A stretch of 64,000 nucleotides of DNA from RYN-133 sp036497285 (lineage in GTDB: Bacteria; Actinomycetota; Actinomycetes; Mycobacteriales; Jatrophihabitantaceae). The notes beneath the pieces were generated by a model, which saw only the letters and a program-made list of their open reading frames with translations, was not told the origin of the DNA and did no database searches. Each line of letters starts with the position of its first letter. The first letter of the stretch is position 1. The position numbers and the translations under genes are program-made. The stretch lies in the NCBI GenBank assembly GCA_036497285.1, contig DASXJR010000093.1, forward strand, positions 16,408 to 80,407, in the 5' to 3' direction. Of this stretch, positions 54,141-63,362 are shown in pieces.

Positions 54141-55082
54141 ATGAATCCGAAGACCGCGATCCTCGTCGCCGCAGTGTTGGCTGCCGGCACCCTTACCGCG
54201 GCACCGGCCCAAGCCGCCACGCCGAACGTCGGCAGCATCGTCTACGTCAAGAACTCCAACGTCTGGATCGCGCGCGGCAACGGCACCGGCGCACGCGCCG
54301 TCACGAGCAACGGCACCAGGACCAACCCGTACCGCTCCCCCTCCGAAGCCAACGGTGGCGTCATCGCCGCGGGCCGCGGCTCGAAGATCATCCGGATGAC
54401 CCAGCACGGCCACGTCCTGAACACCATCGATCCGCCGGCGCTGCACAACTCGGCAGGCGAGCCCATGGACGGCGTCGTCAACGAGGTCGCGATCTCGCCC
54501 GACGGCTCCAAGATCGCCTGGAGCTACGTGCGCTACAGCTGCCCGGTCGGCGTCGAGTGCATGGCGCGCTATGCGACCGGCTACACCGCCGCGACGCGCT
54601 ACGCCCGCGTCGGGCGTCCCAACTACTTCCACGGCGTCTCGTGGGTGACCAACACGCGCGCCCTCGTCGGCGGCGGGTACGGATCGCAGGTCATGCTGCA
54701 TGACATCACCAAGCGGCCGGCGCACTGGTTCGACGACAGCGACTACGCCAACCCCTCCACCGACCTGTCGGACGGCGAGGTGTCCCCGAACGGCAGGTGG
54801 GCCGCCGAGGTCCGCGGCTACGGCTCGTCCGAGAGCATCATCTGGTACGCGGTGTCGGGCAACGTCAGGACGGGCGCTCCCCCGGCCGTCCCCGCCTGGA
54901 AGTGTTACACCAACCCGACCGCCGACGTGTCGCACCCGACCTGGTCGCCCGACTCCAACAACCTCGCCTTCGCGATCAAGACCGGCATCCAGATCGAACG
55001 CAACGCGGCCTCGTGCACGAGCGCGGTGACCCTGCTCGCGGGCGGCTCGCAGCCGGATTGGTCCTCGGCACCGCTGCGGTGA
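54141..55082 (+). CDS. Secreted TolB/WD40-like beta-propeller protein
   Basis: 313 residues with a signal peptide (hydrophobic 6-22, cleavage after AQA near 26). The rest has blade-like repeats such as EVAISPDGSKIAWSY, EVSPNGRWAAEV and PTWSPDSNNLAFAI, typical PD40 units of a beta-propeller. No catalytic residues are apparent. Likely an extracellular binding protein. It is monocistronic. Confidence 0.78.
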   Translation: MNPKTAILVAAVLAAGTLTAAPAQAATPNVGSIVYVKNSNVWIARGNGTGARAVTSNGTRTNPYRSPSEANGGVIAAGRGSKIIRMTQHGHVLNTIDPPALHNSAGEPMDGVVNEVAISPDGSKIAWSYVRYSCPVGVECMARYATGYTAATRYARVGRPNYFHGVSWVTNTRALVGGGYGSQVMLHDITKRPAHWFDDSDYANPSTDLSDGEVSPNGRWAAEVRGYGSSESIIWYAVSGNVRTGAPPAVPAWKCYTNPTADVSHPTWSPDSNNLAFAIKTGIQIERNAASCTSAVTLLAGGSQPDWSSAPLR

Positions 55083-55155
55083 TCGAACCGTACTTTTCAT
55101 GGCTACGTAACAGGGGTAGGACGGTTGTAGACCACTCGATCCCCAAGGAGCCGCA

Positions 55156-56412
55156 ATGCCCGATACCCCTGGACGCATTGTCGTGATCGGCGGCGGCCTG
55201 GCGGCCGCCAAGGCGGTCGAGGCCCTACGTAGGGAGGGCTACGAGGGCAAGCTGGACCTCGTCACGGACGAAGCCGACCTTCCGTACGAGCGTCCACCGC
55301 TGTCGAAGGAGTACCTGCAGGGCAAGGCCGAGTTCGACAAGGCCGTGCCGCACGACGAGCAGTGGTACACCGACCACGACATCACCCTCCATCGTCTCAC
55401 GGCGGTGATGTCGATCGACCGCGAGCGGCACCAGCTCGAGCTGTCCGACAGCGAGATCCTGCGCTACGACAAGCTCGTGCTCGCCACCGGTGCAGTCCCG
55501 CGCAAACTCGATCTGCCCGGCGCCGAAGCGGTGAAGTATCTGCGCACCCACAACGACTCGGACTTCCTGAAGCAGGCTTTCGGGCCCGACAAGAAGGTGG
55601 TGGTGATCGGCGGCGGCTGGATCGGCCTGGAAACCGCCGCCGCCGCCCGCAATGCGGGTGCTGACGTCACCGTGCTCGAGTCGCTCGAACTGCCGCTGCT
55701 CGGCGTGCTCGGAAAGCAGATGGCCGAGGTGTTCGCGCAGCTGCACCGCGACAACGGCGTCGATCTTCGCCTCGGCGTGAAAATCAGCGAGATCGTCCTC
55801 GACGACGACGGAGCCGCCAAGGCGGTCGAGCTCGACGACGGCACGACGATCGATGCGGACCTCGTCATCGCCGGCGTGGGTGTCGTACCGGAGGACTCGC
55901 TGGCACGCATGGCCGGTCTCGACGTCGACAACGGCGTGCTCGTCACTGCGTCGTTGCGCACGAGTGATGGCGACATCTACGCCGTCGGCGACGTGGCCAA
56001 TCACGACCACCCGATCCTCGGACGGCTCCGCGTCGAGCACTGGGCCAACGCACTCAACCAGCCCGCGGCAGCCGCGAAGGCGCTGCTCGGGGACAGCAAT
56101 GCCCGCTACGACAACATGCCGTACTTCTTCACCGATCAGTACGACCTGGGCATGGAGTACGTCGGCTTCGCCCCGCGCGACTCCTACGCAAAGGTCGTCG
56201 TGCGCGGCGACACGGGCAAGCGCGAGTTCGTCGCGTTCTGGCTCGACGACGAGAACCACGTGCTCGCGGCCATGAACGTCAACGTCTGGGACGTCGTGGA
56301 AGAGCTCAAACCGATCATCGCCGAGCGGCAGGTCGTCGACCCCGACAAGCTCACCGACTCCTCGGTCGACTGGGCGGACGTCGTCGTTCGCGACGAAGAC
56401 GACGACGACTAG
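55156..56412 (+). CDS. FAD-dependent NAD(P)H:ferredoxin/rubredoxin reductase-like protein
   Basis: 418-residue flavoprotein. FAD motif IVVIGGGLAAAKAVEAL at the N-terminus, NAD motif VVVIGGGWIGLETAAAA (about residues 148-164), second FAD motif GDIYAVGDVANHDHP, and a reductase C-terminal domain. This is the group of reductases that feed electrons to ferredoxins for P450s or oxygenases. AAGGAG lies about seven bases before the ATG. No ferredoxin gene is adjacent. Confidence 0.88.
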   Translation: MPDTPGRIVVIGGGLAAAKAVEALRREGYEGKLDLVTDEADLPYERPPLSKEYLQGKAEFDKAVPHDEQWYTDHDITLHRLTAVMSIDRERHQLELSDSEILRYDKLVLATGAVPRKLDLPGAEAVKYLRTHNDSDFLKQAFGPDKKVVVIGGGWIGLETAAAARNAGADVTVLESLELPLLGVLGKQMAEVFAQLHRDNGVDLRLGVKISEIVLDDDGAAKAVELDDGTTIDADLVIAGVGVVPEDSLARMAGLDVDNGVLVTASLRTSDGDIYAVGDVANHDHPILGRLRVEHWANALNQPAAAAKALLGDSNARYDNMPYFFTDQYDLGMEYVGFAPRDSYAKVVVRGDTGKREFVAFWLDDENHVLAAMNVNVWDVVEELKPIIAERQVVDPDKLTDSSVDWADVVVRDEDDDD

Positions 56413-57231
56413 TCAGACCAGCGCCGGCAACACGGCACCCAGCGGCCCGTCGATCCGTACGGTCGCCTGTTCGTCGCCGCGTGTGCTGCCCTGATTGACG
56501 ATCGCGACCGGTGTTCCGACGCGCGCTGCCCGGCGCACGAACCGGTACCCGCTCATGACCGTCAATGACGAGCCGACCACCAGCACCGAGCGGGCCGCAT
56601 CGATCAGTTCGAAGCACTGCTCCACGCGCGGCTTGGGCACGCTCTCGCCGAAGAACACGACATCGGGCTTGAGCATGTCGCCGTCGCAGGCGTGGCAGGC
56701 GACCATGCGGAATCCGACGAGTTCCCCGTCGGCGAGGTCGACGTCCCCGTCCGGGTTCACGTGCGCGACGTGGGCGTCGAAGGCGGGGTTGGCCGCGCGG
56801 AGCCGGGCGTCGAGGGCGAAGCGTGATTCGCGGGTGCCGCAGTCGAGGCAGACGACGCGGTCGAGGCCGCCGTGCAGTTCGATCACGTCGAGCGCGCCCG
56901 CCGCCTGGTGCAGCCCGTCCACGTTCTGGGTGATGATGCCGGCGAGGCGTCCCAAGACCTGCAGCGCGGCGATCGCGCGGTGACCGTCGTTGGGACGGGC
57001 GGTGGCTATCGACCGCCAGCCGAGATACGACCGTGCCCAGTAGCGGTGCCGCGCGACCGGGTCGTTGACGAACAGGCCGTACTGCATCGGCGCGTGCCGG
57101 CGCAGCGCACCGGACGGCCCGCGGTAATCGGGGATGCCGGAGTCGGTCGACAAGCCCGCCCCGCTGAGTACGACGACGCCACCTTCATCGACGAGTTCGC
57201 GCAGCGCATCGATGGAGAGCGTGGCGGTCAC
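56413..57231 (-). CDS. NAD-dependent protein deacylase (sirtuin)
   Basis: 272-residue Sir2 protein: GAGLSTDSGIPDYRG (NAD site, from residue 24), TQNVDGLHQAAG, catalytic His in ELHGGL, and zinc cysteines CLDC (about 127) and CHAC (about 179). VVFFGESVP and VVGSSLTVMSGYRFV complete the fold. It stops exactly where the opposing flavoprotein gene stops. Targets in actinobacteria include acetyl-CoA synthetase. Confidence 0.92.
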   Translation of the reverse strand: MTATLSIDALRELVDEGGVVVLSGAGLSTDSGIPDYRGPSGALRRHAPMQYGLFVNDPVARHRYWARSYLGWRSIATARPNDGHRAIAALQVLGRLAGIITQNVDGLHQAAGALDVIELHGGLDRVVCLDCGTRESRFALDARLRAANPAFDAHVAHVNPDGDVDLADGELVGFRMVACHACDGDMLKPDVVFFGESVPKPRVEQCFELIDAARSVLVVGSSLTVMSGYRFVRRAARVGTPVAIVNQGSTRGDEQATVRIDGPLGAVLPALV

Positions 57232-57255
57232 GCATCCATGGTGCCTCAGTGCCGA

Positions 57256-58386
57256 TCAGGCGTAGCGGGCGAACCGCTCGTCCACCATCGCCTCGGTCAG
57301 CCCGAACTGTTCGAGCGTGTATCGGTGTGCCGGCGCGCGCTCGCCCTGCCGGCTCTCCGCGTCGGCCGCTGTGATCGCGGTCCGTGCCTGGTCGGACAAC
57401 GGCAGCCCGAAGTACTCGTACACACCGAACGTCGTGGCGACCGGGTCGGCGACGAACTCGTCGTAGTCGATGTCCAGGAACTGGGCCGGATCGTGCCGGG
57501 CCCGCGCCTGCGCGAACACCTCCGCACCGCGCGCCCAGAGCTCGAGTTGGGTGCGCCCGATGACGTCACCGCGGAACAGCTCTGATTGGCCGGTGGTCGC
57601 CTGCGCGGACAGGCTGCACGACGAGGCGATCACCGCGCGGGGCGCGCGATGGGTCTGGATCACGATGGCGTCGGGATACACCGCGAGCAGCGCGTCGAGC
57701 GCGAACAGGTGCGACGGATTCTTCAGGATCCAGCGCTTGTCCGGCTCGTTGGCCCCGATCAGCGAGAGGTTGCGCCGGTGCCGTTCGTAGGCCGGCGTCC
57801 AGTCCTGTTTCTGCAGCCACGTCGAGTAGGACGGCACGTGCGCAAGGCTCTCGTACGAGATCGACAGCAGCGACTGCCGCAGCAGTTGCCAACATTCCTC
57901 GACCGTGTCCGCCGTCATGTAATGCACGCCGGCGAAGTCGGGATTCTCCGCGTGGAACTTCTCGAAGCTGGCCCGGATGTGCCGGTACACCGGGTTGTCC
58001 GGCCATTGTTCGCGCGGCGGACGCGGCTGCGGGAACTCGGCCAGCCAGAGTTCGAGACCCTGATGAGCCGGATCGGCGCACAGCAACCGGTGCAGCGCTG
58101 TGGTGCCGGTGCGCGGTAGTCCGGTGACGAACACGGGACGGGTGACCGCCGCGGTGTCGGCGTGCTGGGCGAACGAAGCCTCGCTCAGCGCCCGAGCGAC
58201 CAGCGCACCGCGCACCTCGGCCCGCTTGACCTTGCGGCCGTGCGGGGTGAGCCGTTCTTCATCGCGGTAGGCGTCGAGCAGCACCTGCAACGGCTCGAAA
58301 TACTCGTCGCTGCCGAAGTCGGTGAGCCCGCTGAGCTTCGTGGCCGAGGCGTGCAGATCCTCGATCGTGCCGACGGATTCGCTAAT
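57256..58386 (-). CDS. PAPS-dependent sulfotransferase family protein (probable ATT start)
   Basis: 376 residues if ATT at 58386 is used. The PAPS-binding loop is VFVTGLPRTGTTALHRLL (about 85-102), with WILKNPSHLFALDALL and QTHRAPRAVIASSCSL as the 3'-phosphate site. The nearest conventional start, TTG 58290, would remove 32 residues (ISESVGTIEDLHASATKL...) that look like the family N-terminus; no ATG or GTG exists between it and the upstream stop. GGGGAG lies seven bases before ATT. ATT overlaps the SDR stop by one base. Sulfation substrate unknown, perhaps a sterol-like or lipid alcohol. Confidence 0.82.
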   Translation of the reverse strand: MSESVGTIEDLHASATKLSGLTDFGSDEYFEPLQVLLDAYRDEERLTPHGRKVKRAEVRGALVARALSEASFAQHADTAAVTRPVFVTGLPRTGTTALHRLLCADPAHQGLELWLAEFPQPRPPREQWPDNPVYRHIRASFEKFHAENPDFAGVHYMTADTVEECWQLLRQSLLSISYESLAHVPSYSTWLQKQDWTPAYERHRRNLSLIGANEPDKRWILKNPSHLFALDALLAVYPDAIVIQTHRAPRAVIASSCSLSAQATTGQSELFRGDVIGRTQLELWARGAEVFAQARARHDPAQFLDIDYDEFVADPVATTFGVYEYFGLPLSDQARTAITAADAESRQGERAPAHRYTLEQFGLTEAMVDERFARYA

Positions 58387-59164
58387 GGTGGTACTCCCCG
58401 CAGTTCACGTCGAGGCAGTGACCGGTGATCCCGCGGGACAGCTCGGAGGCCATGAACACGACCGCATCGGCGATCTCGTCGGGCACAGGCAGGCGGCGCA
58501 GGTCGATCGTCTGCGCGATCTCGTCGTAGACGACATGAGGCTCGACCTCGCGCTGCTTGGCCAGGTAGCCGAAGTACGCCTGCAACACGTCCGCCCAGAT
58601 CCACCCCGGCGCCACCGAGTTGACCCGCACGCCGTCCGGGCCGAGTTCGCTCGCCAGGCATTGCGCGAGTGCGAGCAGCGACGCCTTGGTCATCTTGTAC
58701 GCGCCGTAGGGCTGCGACGAGTGCCGCAGCACCGACGAGTTGATCATCACGACCGCGCCGCGGGACTGCTTGAGCGGTGCCGCGAACATCCGCGTCAGCC
58801 GCAGCGCGGCGAAAACGTTCGTCTCGAAGCCGGCCCGCGCCTGGTCGAAGTCGACGGTCTGCAGCGGCCCCAGCGGCGGCACCGCGAACGCGTTGTTCAC
58901 CAGCGCGTCGACCCGCCCGTACTCGCCGAGCGTGGCGTCGACGAGGTGCTGCGCCGCGGCGTCGTCGTTGATGTCGGTCGGCACCACGAGCGCGCGGCGC
59001 CCCAGCTGCTTGATGTCGTCGGCGACCTCGAGCAGGCGCGATTCGGTGCGCGAGGCGAGGACGAGATCGGCGCCTGCCTTCGCGCACTGCTCCGCGATAG
59101 CCCGTCCCAGCCCGGGACCGACCCCGGACACGACGACGACCTTGGCTTCCAGCAGATCGTTCAT
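58382..59164 (-). CDS. Short-chain dehydrogenase/reductase
   Basis: 260-residue Rossmann protein: cofactor motif GVGPGLG (14-20), VNNAF, catalytic Ser in INSSVLRH and Tyr/Lys in YGAYKMTKASLL. It ends DVNCGEYHH. It resembles mycobacterial SDRs of lipid or steroid pathways found beside sulfotransferases. The ATG at 59164 follows a GGGA site; the upstream frame runs into the palindrome block and is not part of the protein. Confidence 0.9.
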   Translation of the reverse strand: MNDLLEAKVVVVSGVGPGLGRAIAEQCAKAGADLVLASRTESRLLEVADDIKQLGRRALVVPTDINDDAAAQHLVDATLGEYGRVDALVNNAFAVPPLGPLQTVDFDQARAGFETNVFAALRLTRMFAAPLKQSRGAVVMINSSVLRHSSQPYGAYKMTKASLLALAQCLASELGPDGVRVNSVAPGWIWADVLQAYFGYLAKQREVEPHVVYDEIAQTIDLRRLPVPDEIADAVVFMASELSRGITGHCLDVNCGEYHH

Positions 59165-59182
59165 CCGCAGCTTCCCATCTCG

Positions 59183-59252
59183 ATGAGTGGCGCGTTTCCG
59201 GGGTGAGTGGCGCGATATATCGCGCCACTCACGGGCATATCGCGCCACTCAT
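59183..59252. repeat. 70 bp nested palindrome upstream of the SDR gene
   Basis: Four copies of GAGTGGCGCG, two in each orientation, are arranged symmetrically. The core (59204-59231) is a perfect 28 bp palindrome centred on ATAT; the outer arms are ATGAGTGGCGCG (59183-59194) and CGCGCCACTCAT (59241-59252). It lies between the DUF1214 and SDR genes and may be a terminator, an operator or a cruciform site. Confidence 0.75.
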
Positions 59253-59267
59253 CGCAAGCGTCGCTCA
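59253..59267 (-). repeat. Head of intercistronic repeat at DUF1214 stop
   Basis: TGAGCGACGCTTGCG on the minus strand, identical to the first 15 bases of the elements at 10294 and 17341, and again starting with the stop codon of the upstream gene. After it the sequence switches into the palindrome block instead of the usual repeat body. Confidence 0.65.
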
Positions 59268-60455
59268 CCCCAACATCCGATCTGCGACTCCGGCCTGGCG
59301 CGCGCCGATGCGCTCACGCCACTGCGAGGCCGACACCGACTGGTCGTACGGCAGCCACGCAGGCACGTCGTCGAACGGGACGAGCTCGAGCCGGGGCCCG
59401 TCCGCCGGACTGAACTCGCGCGACGTGCGCTGCCAACGGATCTGCAGGTACCCGCGGCGGTGCCCGGTGCCCTCGAGCCAGTTCGCCACGCCCGGGTCGC
59501 GCTCGGACACGACGAAGCGCAGCATGCCGTCCGGATCGTGGTGCGCCTGATCGGCGGTGAGCGAGGTCTGGTGGTTGACGAAGTCTGTCGAGACGTACCA
59601 CATCGAGCCGAGCTGGAAGCCCTGGTACGGGGCGTCCGAGACGGGCACGGTGACGATCAGCGCCTGGTCGGGATCGAGCTCGTAATGCCCCGCCGACGAG
59701 TACTGCGTCGCAAGCCCGCCGGGGGTGAGCCGCGGCTCGGTCATCGTGTTGGCGGGCAGCTTCAGGTAGAACCACTCGGGGAAGGCCAGGAAGGTCTTGA
59801 CCTGGGTGACGAGCGACTTTCCCGCGGCCGCCATCCGCCTGGCCGGGAGGTCGGGACGTGGCGGGGGCGGAGCCTGCCCGATGCGGTCGACGCGCGCGAT
59901 CCGCAGCCGGCCCGGAGCGGCCGTCCAATCGCTGAACACCTCACGGGCGAGCAGCATCGACGCGTTCGGGCCGAGGGCGAAGTAGTTCGGGCCGGTGTCC
60001 GGGCGCGGCGGGCCGAACCGCAGCTCGAACGAGCCGTCCGCCGCAATCTCGATGTCGCGGTCGTCGAAGGCGTTCAGGCTGTCCGGCACCTCGGCCGGCG
60101 TGTAGTTGCCGTTGAGGATCTGGAAGCTGAGGTCGGTGGACGTTCCGCGACGGCCCGTGACGAGGTACTCGACGTCGTCGCGTATGTTCGCGGAGAAATA
60201 CAGCGTGTCCGGATTGTCGAGGCCGACCTTGGTGTACGGGGTCGCGGACCGGACGAAATACGGGAAGTCCTTGTCGTAGGCCCAGGCTGACGAGACCGCC
60301 TGCCGGATCAGCCCGGCGAGGTAGTCATAGCCTTCCTGCAGGTCCCGCTCGGTCTCGACGTGCGGTGCGGTGGCGATCAGCCGTTCGGCCTCGGCGATCG
60401 CCTCGGCCAGGTCGGAGGTCACGGTCGGTGCTGGTGTGGTCACAGTCACGGGCAC
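59265..60455 (-). CDS. DUF1214 domain protein
   Basis: 396 residues. The C-terminal half carries the DUF1214 domain (ALIVTVPVSDAPYQGFQLGSMWY, FVVSERDPGVANWLEGTGHRRGYLQIRWQ). The first 130 residues (LQEGYDYLAGLIRQAV, NPDTLYFSANI) resemble the related N-terminal portion of such proteins. Function unknown; relatives occur in mycobacterial lipid and steroid loci. First gene of the operon with SDR and sulfotransferase. GTG 60455 is used; GTGs at 60449 and 60443 are alternatives. Confidence 0.85.
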   Translation of the reverse strand: MPVTVTTPAPTVTSDLAEAIAEAERLIATAPHVETERDLQEGYDYLAGLIRQAVSSAWAYDKDFPYFVRSATPYTKVGLDNPDTLYFSANIRDDVEYLVTGRRGTSTDLSFQILNGNYTPAEVPDSLNAFDDRDIEIAADGSFELRFGPPRPDTGPNYFALGPNASMLLAREVFSDWTAAPGRLRIARVDRIGQAPPPPRPDLPARRMAAAGKSLVTQVKTFLAFPEWFYLKLPANTMTEPRLTPGGLATQYSSAGHYELDPDQALIVTVPVSDAPYQGFQLGSMWYVSTDFVNHQTSLTADQAHHDPDGMLRFVVSERDPGVANWLEGTGHRRGYLQIRWQRTSREFSPADGPRLELVPFDDVPAWLPYDQSVSASQWRERIGARQAGVADRMLG

Positions 60456-60486
60456 GCCGGCCGCCTCCGTCCGAAGACAATAAAAC

Positions 60487-60500
60487 TAGAACACGTTCCA
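60487..60500. promoter_or_regulatory. KstR-type TetR operator
   Basis: TAGAACACGTTCCA matches exactly the mycobacterial KstR consensus TNNAACNNGTTNNA. It sits 32 bases upstream of the DUF1214 start in the gap shared with the divergent cysD gene. KstR controls cholesterol and sterol catabolism in mycobacteria and rhodococci; other TetR repressors use similar AAC-GTT palindromes. Confidence 0.6.
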
Positions 60501-60609
60501 CTGGAAGCTAAGCGCGGCCCGAGCGTTCGTCAAGACGAGCTCGCGCAGCCTGGCAGAATGCTGGGCCAGTGCTCCGCAATCTCCACGCACTAGGTAGGGA
60601 ATCGCCCTT

Positions 60610-61518
60610 ATGACGACGACGTACGAGCTGACCGACCTCGAGAAGCTCGAGGCCGAGGCCGTGCACATCTTCCGCGAGGTCGCCGCCACGATCGAGCGCC
60701 CGGCGCTGCTGTTCTCCGGCGGCAAGGACTCGGTGGTGATGCTGCACCTGGCGGTCAAGGCATTCTGGCCCGGCCGGGTGCCGTTCCCGGTGATGCACGT
60801 CGACACCGGCCAGAACTTCGACGAGGTCATCGAGTTCCGCGACAAGACCGTCGAGAAGTACGGGCTGCGGCTTATCGTCGAGCAGCTCCAGGACGACGTC
60901 GACGCCGGTCGGATCGTCGAGGAGTACCCCGGCGCGCCGCGCAACCGGCATCAGACGGTCACGCTGCTGCGCGGGATCCGCGACAACCAGTTCGGCGCCG
61001 TGTTCGGTGGCGCGCGGCGCGACGAGGAGAAGGCCCGCGCCAAGGAGCGCGTGTTCAGCTTCCGTGACGAGTTCGGGGCGTGGGACCCCCGTAACCAGCG
61101 TCCCGAGTTGTGGAACCTCTACAACGGCCGGCACCGCAAGGGCGAGAACATCCGGGTCTTCCCGCTGTCGAACTGGACCGAGCTCGACATCTGGACCTAC
61201 ATCCGCGACGAGCAGATCGAGTTGCCTCCGCTCTACTACGCACACAAGCGCAAGGTCGTCGAGCGCGACGGCATGCTGCTTGCGGTTAACCGCTTCATCG
61301 AACCGCAGGAAGGCGAGTCCGTCTTCGAGGAGACCGTCCGCTACCGCACCATGGGCGATGCGACGACGACCGGTTGTGTCGAGTCACTCGCCGACACCCC
61401 GGAAGCTGTCGTGGCCGAGGTCGCGGCAGCCCGGCTCACCGAGCGCGGCGCAACCCGCGCGGACGACCGGATCTCCGAAGCCGGCATGGAAGACCGCAAG
61501 AAAGAGGGCTATTTCTAA
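60610..61518 (+). CDS. cysD: Sulfate adenylyltransferase subunit 2
   Basis: Catalytic subunit of ATP sulfurylase, forming APS from sulfate and ATP. 302 residues with PP-loop LLFSGGKDS (36-41), VMHVDTGQNFDEVIEFRD, FGGARRDEEKARAKERVFSF and RYRTMGDATTTGCVES. AGGGA lies about ten bases before the ATG. It forms an operon with cysNC and cysQ. Confidence 0.95.
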   Translation: MTTTYELTDLEKLEAEAVHIFREVAATIERPALLFSGGKDSVVMLHLAVKAFWPGRVPFPVMHVDTGQNFDEVIEFRDKTVEKYGLRLIVEQLQDDVDAGRIVEEYPGAPRNRHQTVTLLRGIRDNQFGAVFGGARRDEEKARAKERVFSFRDEFGAWDPRNQRPELWNLYNGRHRKGENIRVFPLSNWTELDIWTYIRDEQIELPPLYYAHKRKVVERDGMLLAVNRFIEPQEGESVFEETVRYRTMGDATTTGCVESLADTPEAVVAEVAAARLTERGATRADDRISEAGMEDRKKEGYF

Positions 61519-61520
61519 AT

Positions 61521-63362
61521 ATGTCGCAGCTACTTCGCATCGCCACTGCCGGCTCGGTCGACGACGGAAAGTCCACCCTGATCGGTCGCCTGCTCTTCGA
61601 CAGCAAGGCGATCTTCGAAGATCAACTCGGTGCGGTCGAGAGTGCCAGTGTTGCCCGCGGCCATGAGGGACCTGACCTCGCGCTGCTCACCGACGGTCTG
61701 CGGGCCGAGCGCGAGCAGGGGATCACGATCGACGTCGCCTACCGGTATTTCGCCACCCCGGAACGCAAGTTCATCATCGCCGACACCCCGGGGCACATTC
61801 AGTACACCCGCAACATGGTCACCGGCGCGTCGACCGCTGACGTTGCGCTCATCCTGATCGATGCGCGCAACGGCGTGCTCGAGCAGTCCCGCCGCCACGC
61901 ATTCCTGGCCACGCTGCTCGGTATCCCGCACCTGATCGTGTGCATCAACAAAATGGACCTCGTCGACTACTCCGAGGACCGGTACAACGAGATCCGCCAG
62001 GAGTTCCGCTCATTCGCGATGAAGCTCGAGGTCGCCGACCTCACCTTCGTCCCGATCTCGGCGCTGTCCGGTGACAACGTCGTGTCCAAGACCCAGGCGA
62101 TGCCCTGGTACGAGGGCCAGTCGCTGCTGAAGCTGCTCGAAGGCGTCCACATCGCCTCGGACCGCAACCTGATCGACGCGCGGTTGCCCGTCCAGTACGT
62201 CATCCGTCCGCAGCAGGCCGACTACCACGACTTCCGCGGCTACGCGGGCACGATCGCCGGCGGCACGTTCAAGCCCGGCGACGAGGTCGCGGTGCTGCCG
62301 TCGGGGTTCTCGACGAAAGTTGCCAAGGTGCACGGCCCGGGTGGCAAGTCCCTCGCCGAGGGGTTCGCAGGCCAGGCGGTCGCCATCGAACTCGAGGACG
62401 ACATCGACATCGCGCGAGGCGACCTGATCGCCCGTCCGCACAACCGGCCGCACATCGGCCAGGACGTCGACGCGATGCTGTGCTGGCTCACGTCCGCGTC
62501 GTCGTTGTCGACCGGTGCCACGTACACGCTGCAGCACACCTCGCGCTCGACGCGGGCGTCGGTCAAGGACATGGAGTACCGCCTCGACGTCAACACGCTG
62601 CACCGCGACGAAGTGGCGACCGGTCTGGAGTTGAACGAGATCGGCCGCGTGCGGCTGCGCACGCAGAAGCCGCTGCTGTTCGACGCGTACCGGCGCAACC
62701 GGGACACCGGCAGCTTCATCCTGATCGACGAGGCGACGAACAACACCGTCGCCGCCGGCATGATCATCGGCCCGTCGCAGGGCGAGCTGAACATCAAGTG
62801 GCACGACCACGAGGTCAGCCGCGCGCAGCGCGCCACGCAGGGCGCGACCGTGTGGTTCACCGGCCTGTCCGGCTCGGGTAAGTCGTCGGTCGCGGTCGAG
62901 GTGGAGCGCCGGCTCGTCGCGTCCGGACGCCCGGCGTACGTGCTCGACGGCGACAACCTGCGCCACGGCCTCAACAACAACCTCGGCTTCAGCCCCGAGG
63001 ACCGCAAGGAGAACGTGCGCCGCGTGGCCGAGGTGGCGAAGCTGATGGCCGACGCCGGCGTGGTCGTGCTGGTGTCGCTGGTCAGCCCGTACCGCGAGGA
63101 CCGTGCGGCGGCCCGCGAGATCCACAACGAGTCGGAGCTGCCGTTCTACGAGGTGTTCGTGGACGTGCCGCTCGAGGTCGCCGAGGCGCGTGATCCGAAG
63201 GGCCTCTACGCGAAGGCGCGGGCCGGTGAGATCCCGGACTTCACCGGGATCAGCGCACCGTACGAGGCGCCGCTGTCGCCGGATCTGCTGCTGCGTGGGC
63301 ACGAGGCCGATGTCGAGACGCTCGCCTCGGTTGTCATCGACAAGCTCGAAACGGAGCAGTGA
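61521..63362 (+). CDS. cysNC: Fused sulfate adenylyltransferase subunit 1 / APS kinase
   Basis: 613 residues. The N-terminal CysN GTPase (1-425) has G1 GSVDDGKST (11-19), G3 DTPGHIQYTRNM and G4 NKMD; it drives APS formation by CysD. The C-terminal CysC kinase (about 440-613) has P-loop GLSGSGKSS near 449 and phosphorylates APS to PAPS. The fusion is usual in mycobacteria and some proteobacteria. It starts two bases after the cysD stop. Confidence 0.95.
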   Translation: MSQLLRIATAGSVDDGKSTLIGRLLFDSKAIFEDQLGAVESASVARGHEGPDLALLTDGLRAEREQGITIDVAYRYFATPERKFIIADTPGHIQYTRNMVTGASTADVALILIDARNGVLEQSRRHAFLATLLGIPHLIVCINKMDLVDYSEDRYNEIRQEFRSFAMKLEVADLTFVPISALSGDNVVSKTQAMPWYEGQSLLKLLEGVHIASDRNLIDARLPVQYVIRPQQADYHDFRGYAGTIAGGTFKPGDEVAVLPSGFSTKVAKVHGPGGKSLAEGFAGQAVAIELEDDIDIARGDLIARPHNRPHIGQDVDAMLCWLTSASSLSTGATYTLQHTSRSTRASVKDMEYRLDVNTLHRDEVATGLELNEIGRVRLRTQKPLLFDAYRRNRDTGSFILIDEATNNTVAAGMIIGPSQGELNIKWHDHEVSRAQRATQGATVWFTGLSGSGKSSVAVEVERRLVASGRPAYVLDGDNLRHGLNNNLGFSPEDRKENVRRVAEVAKLMADAGVVVLVSLVSPYREDRAAAREIHNESELPFYEVFVDVPLEVAEARDPKGLYAKARAGEIPDFTGISAPYEAPLSPDLLLRGHEADVETLASVVIDKLETEQ

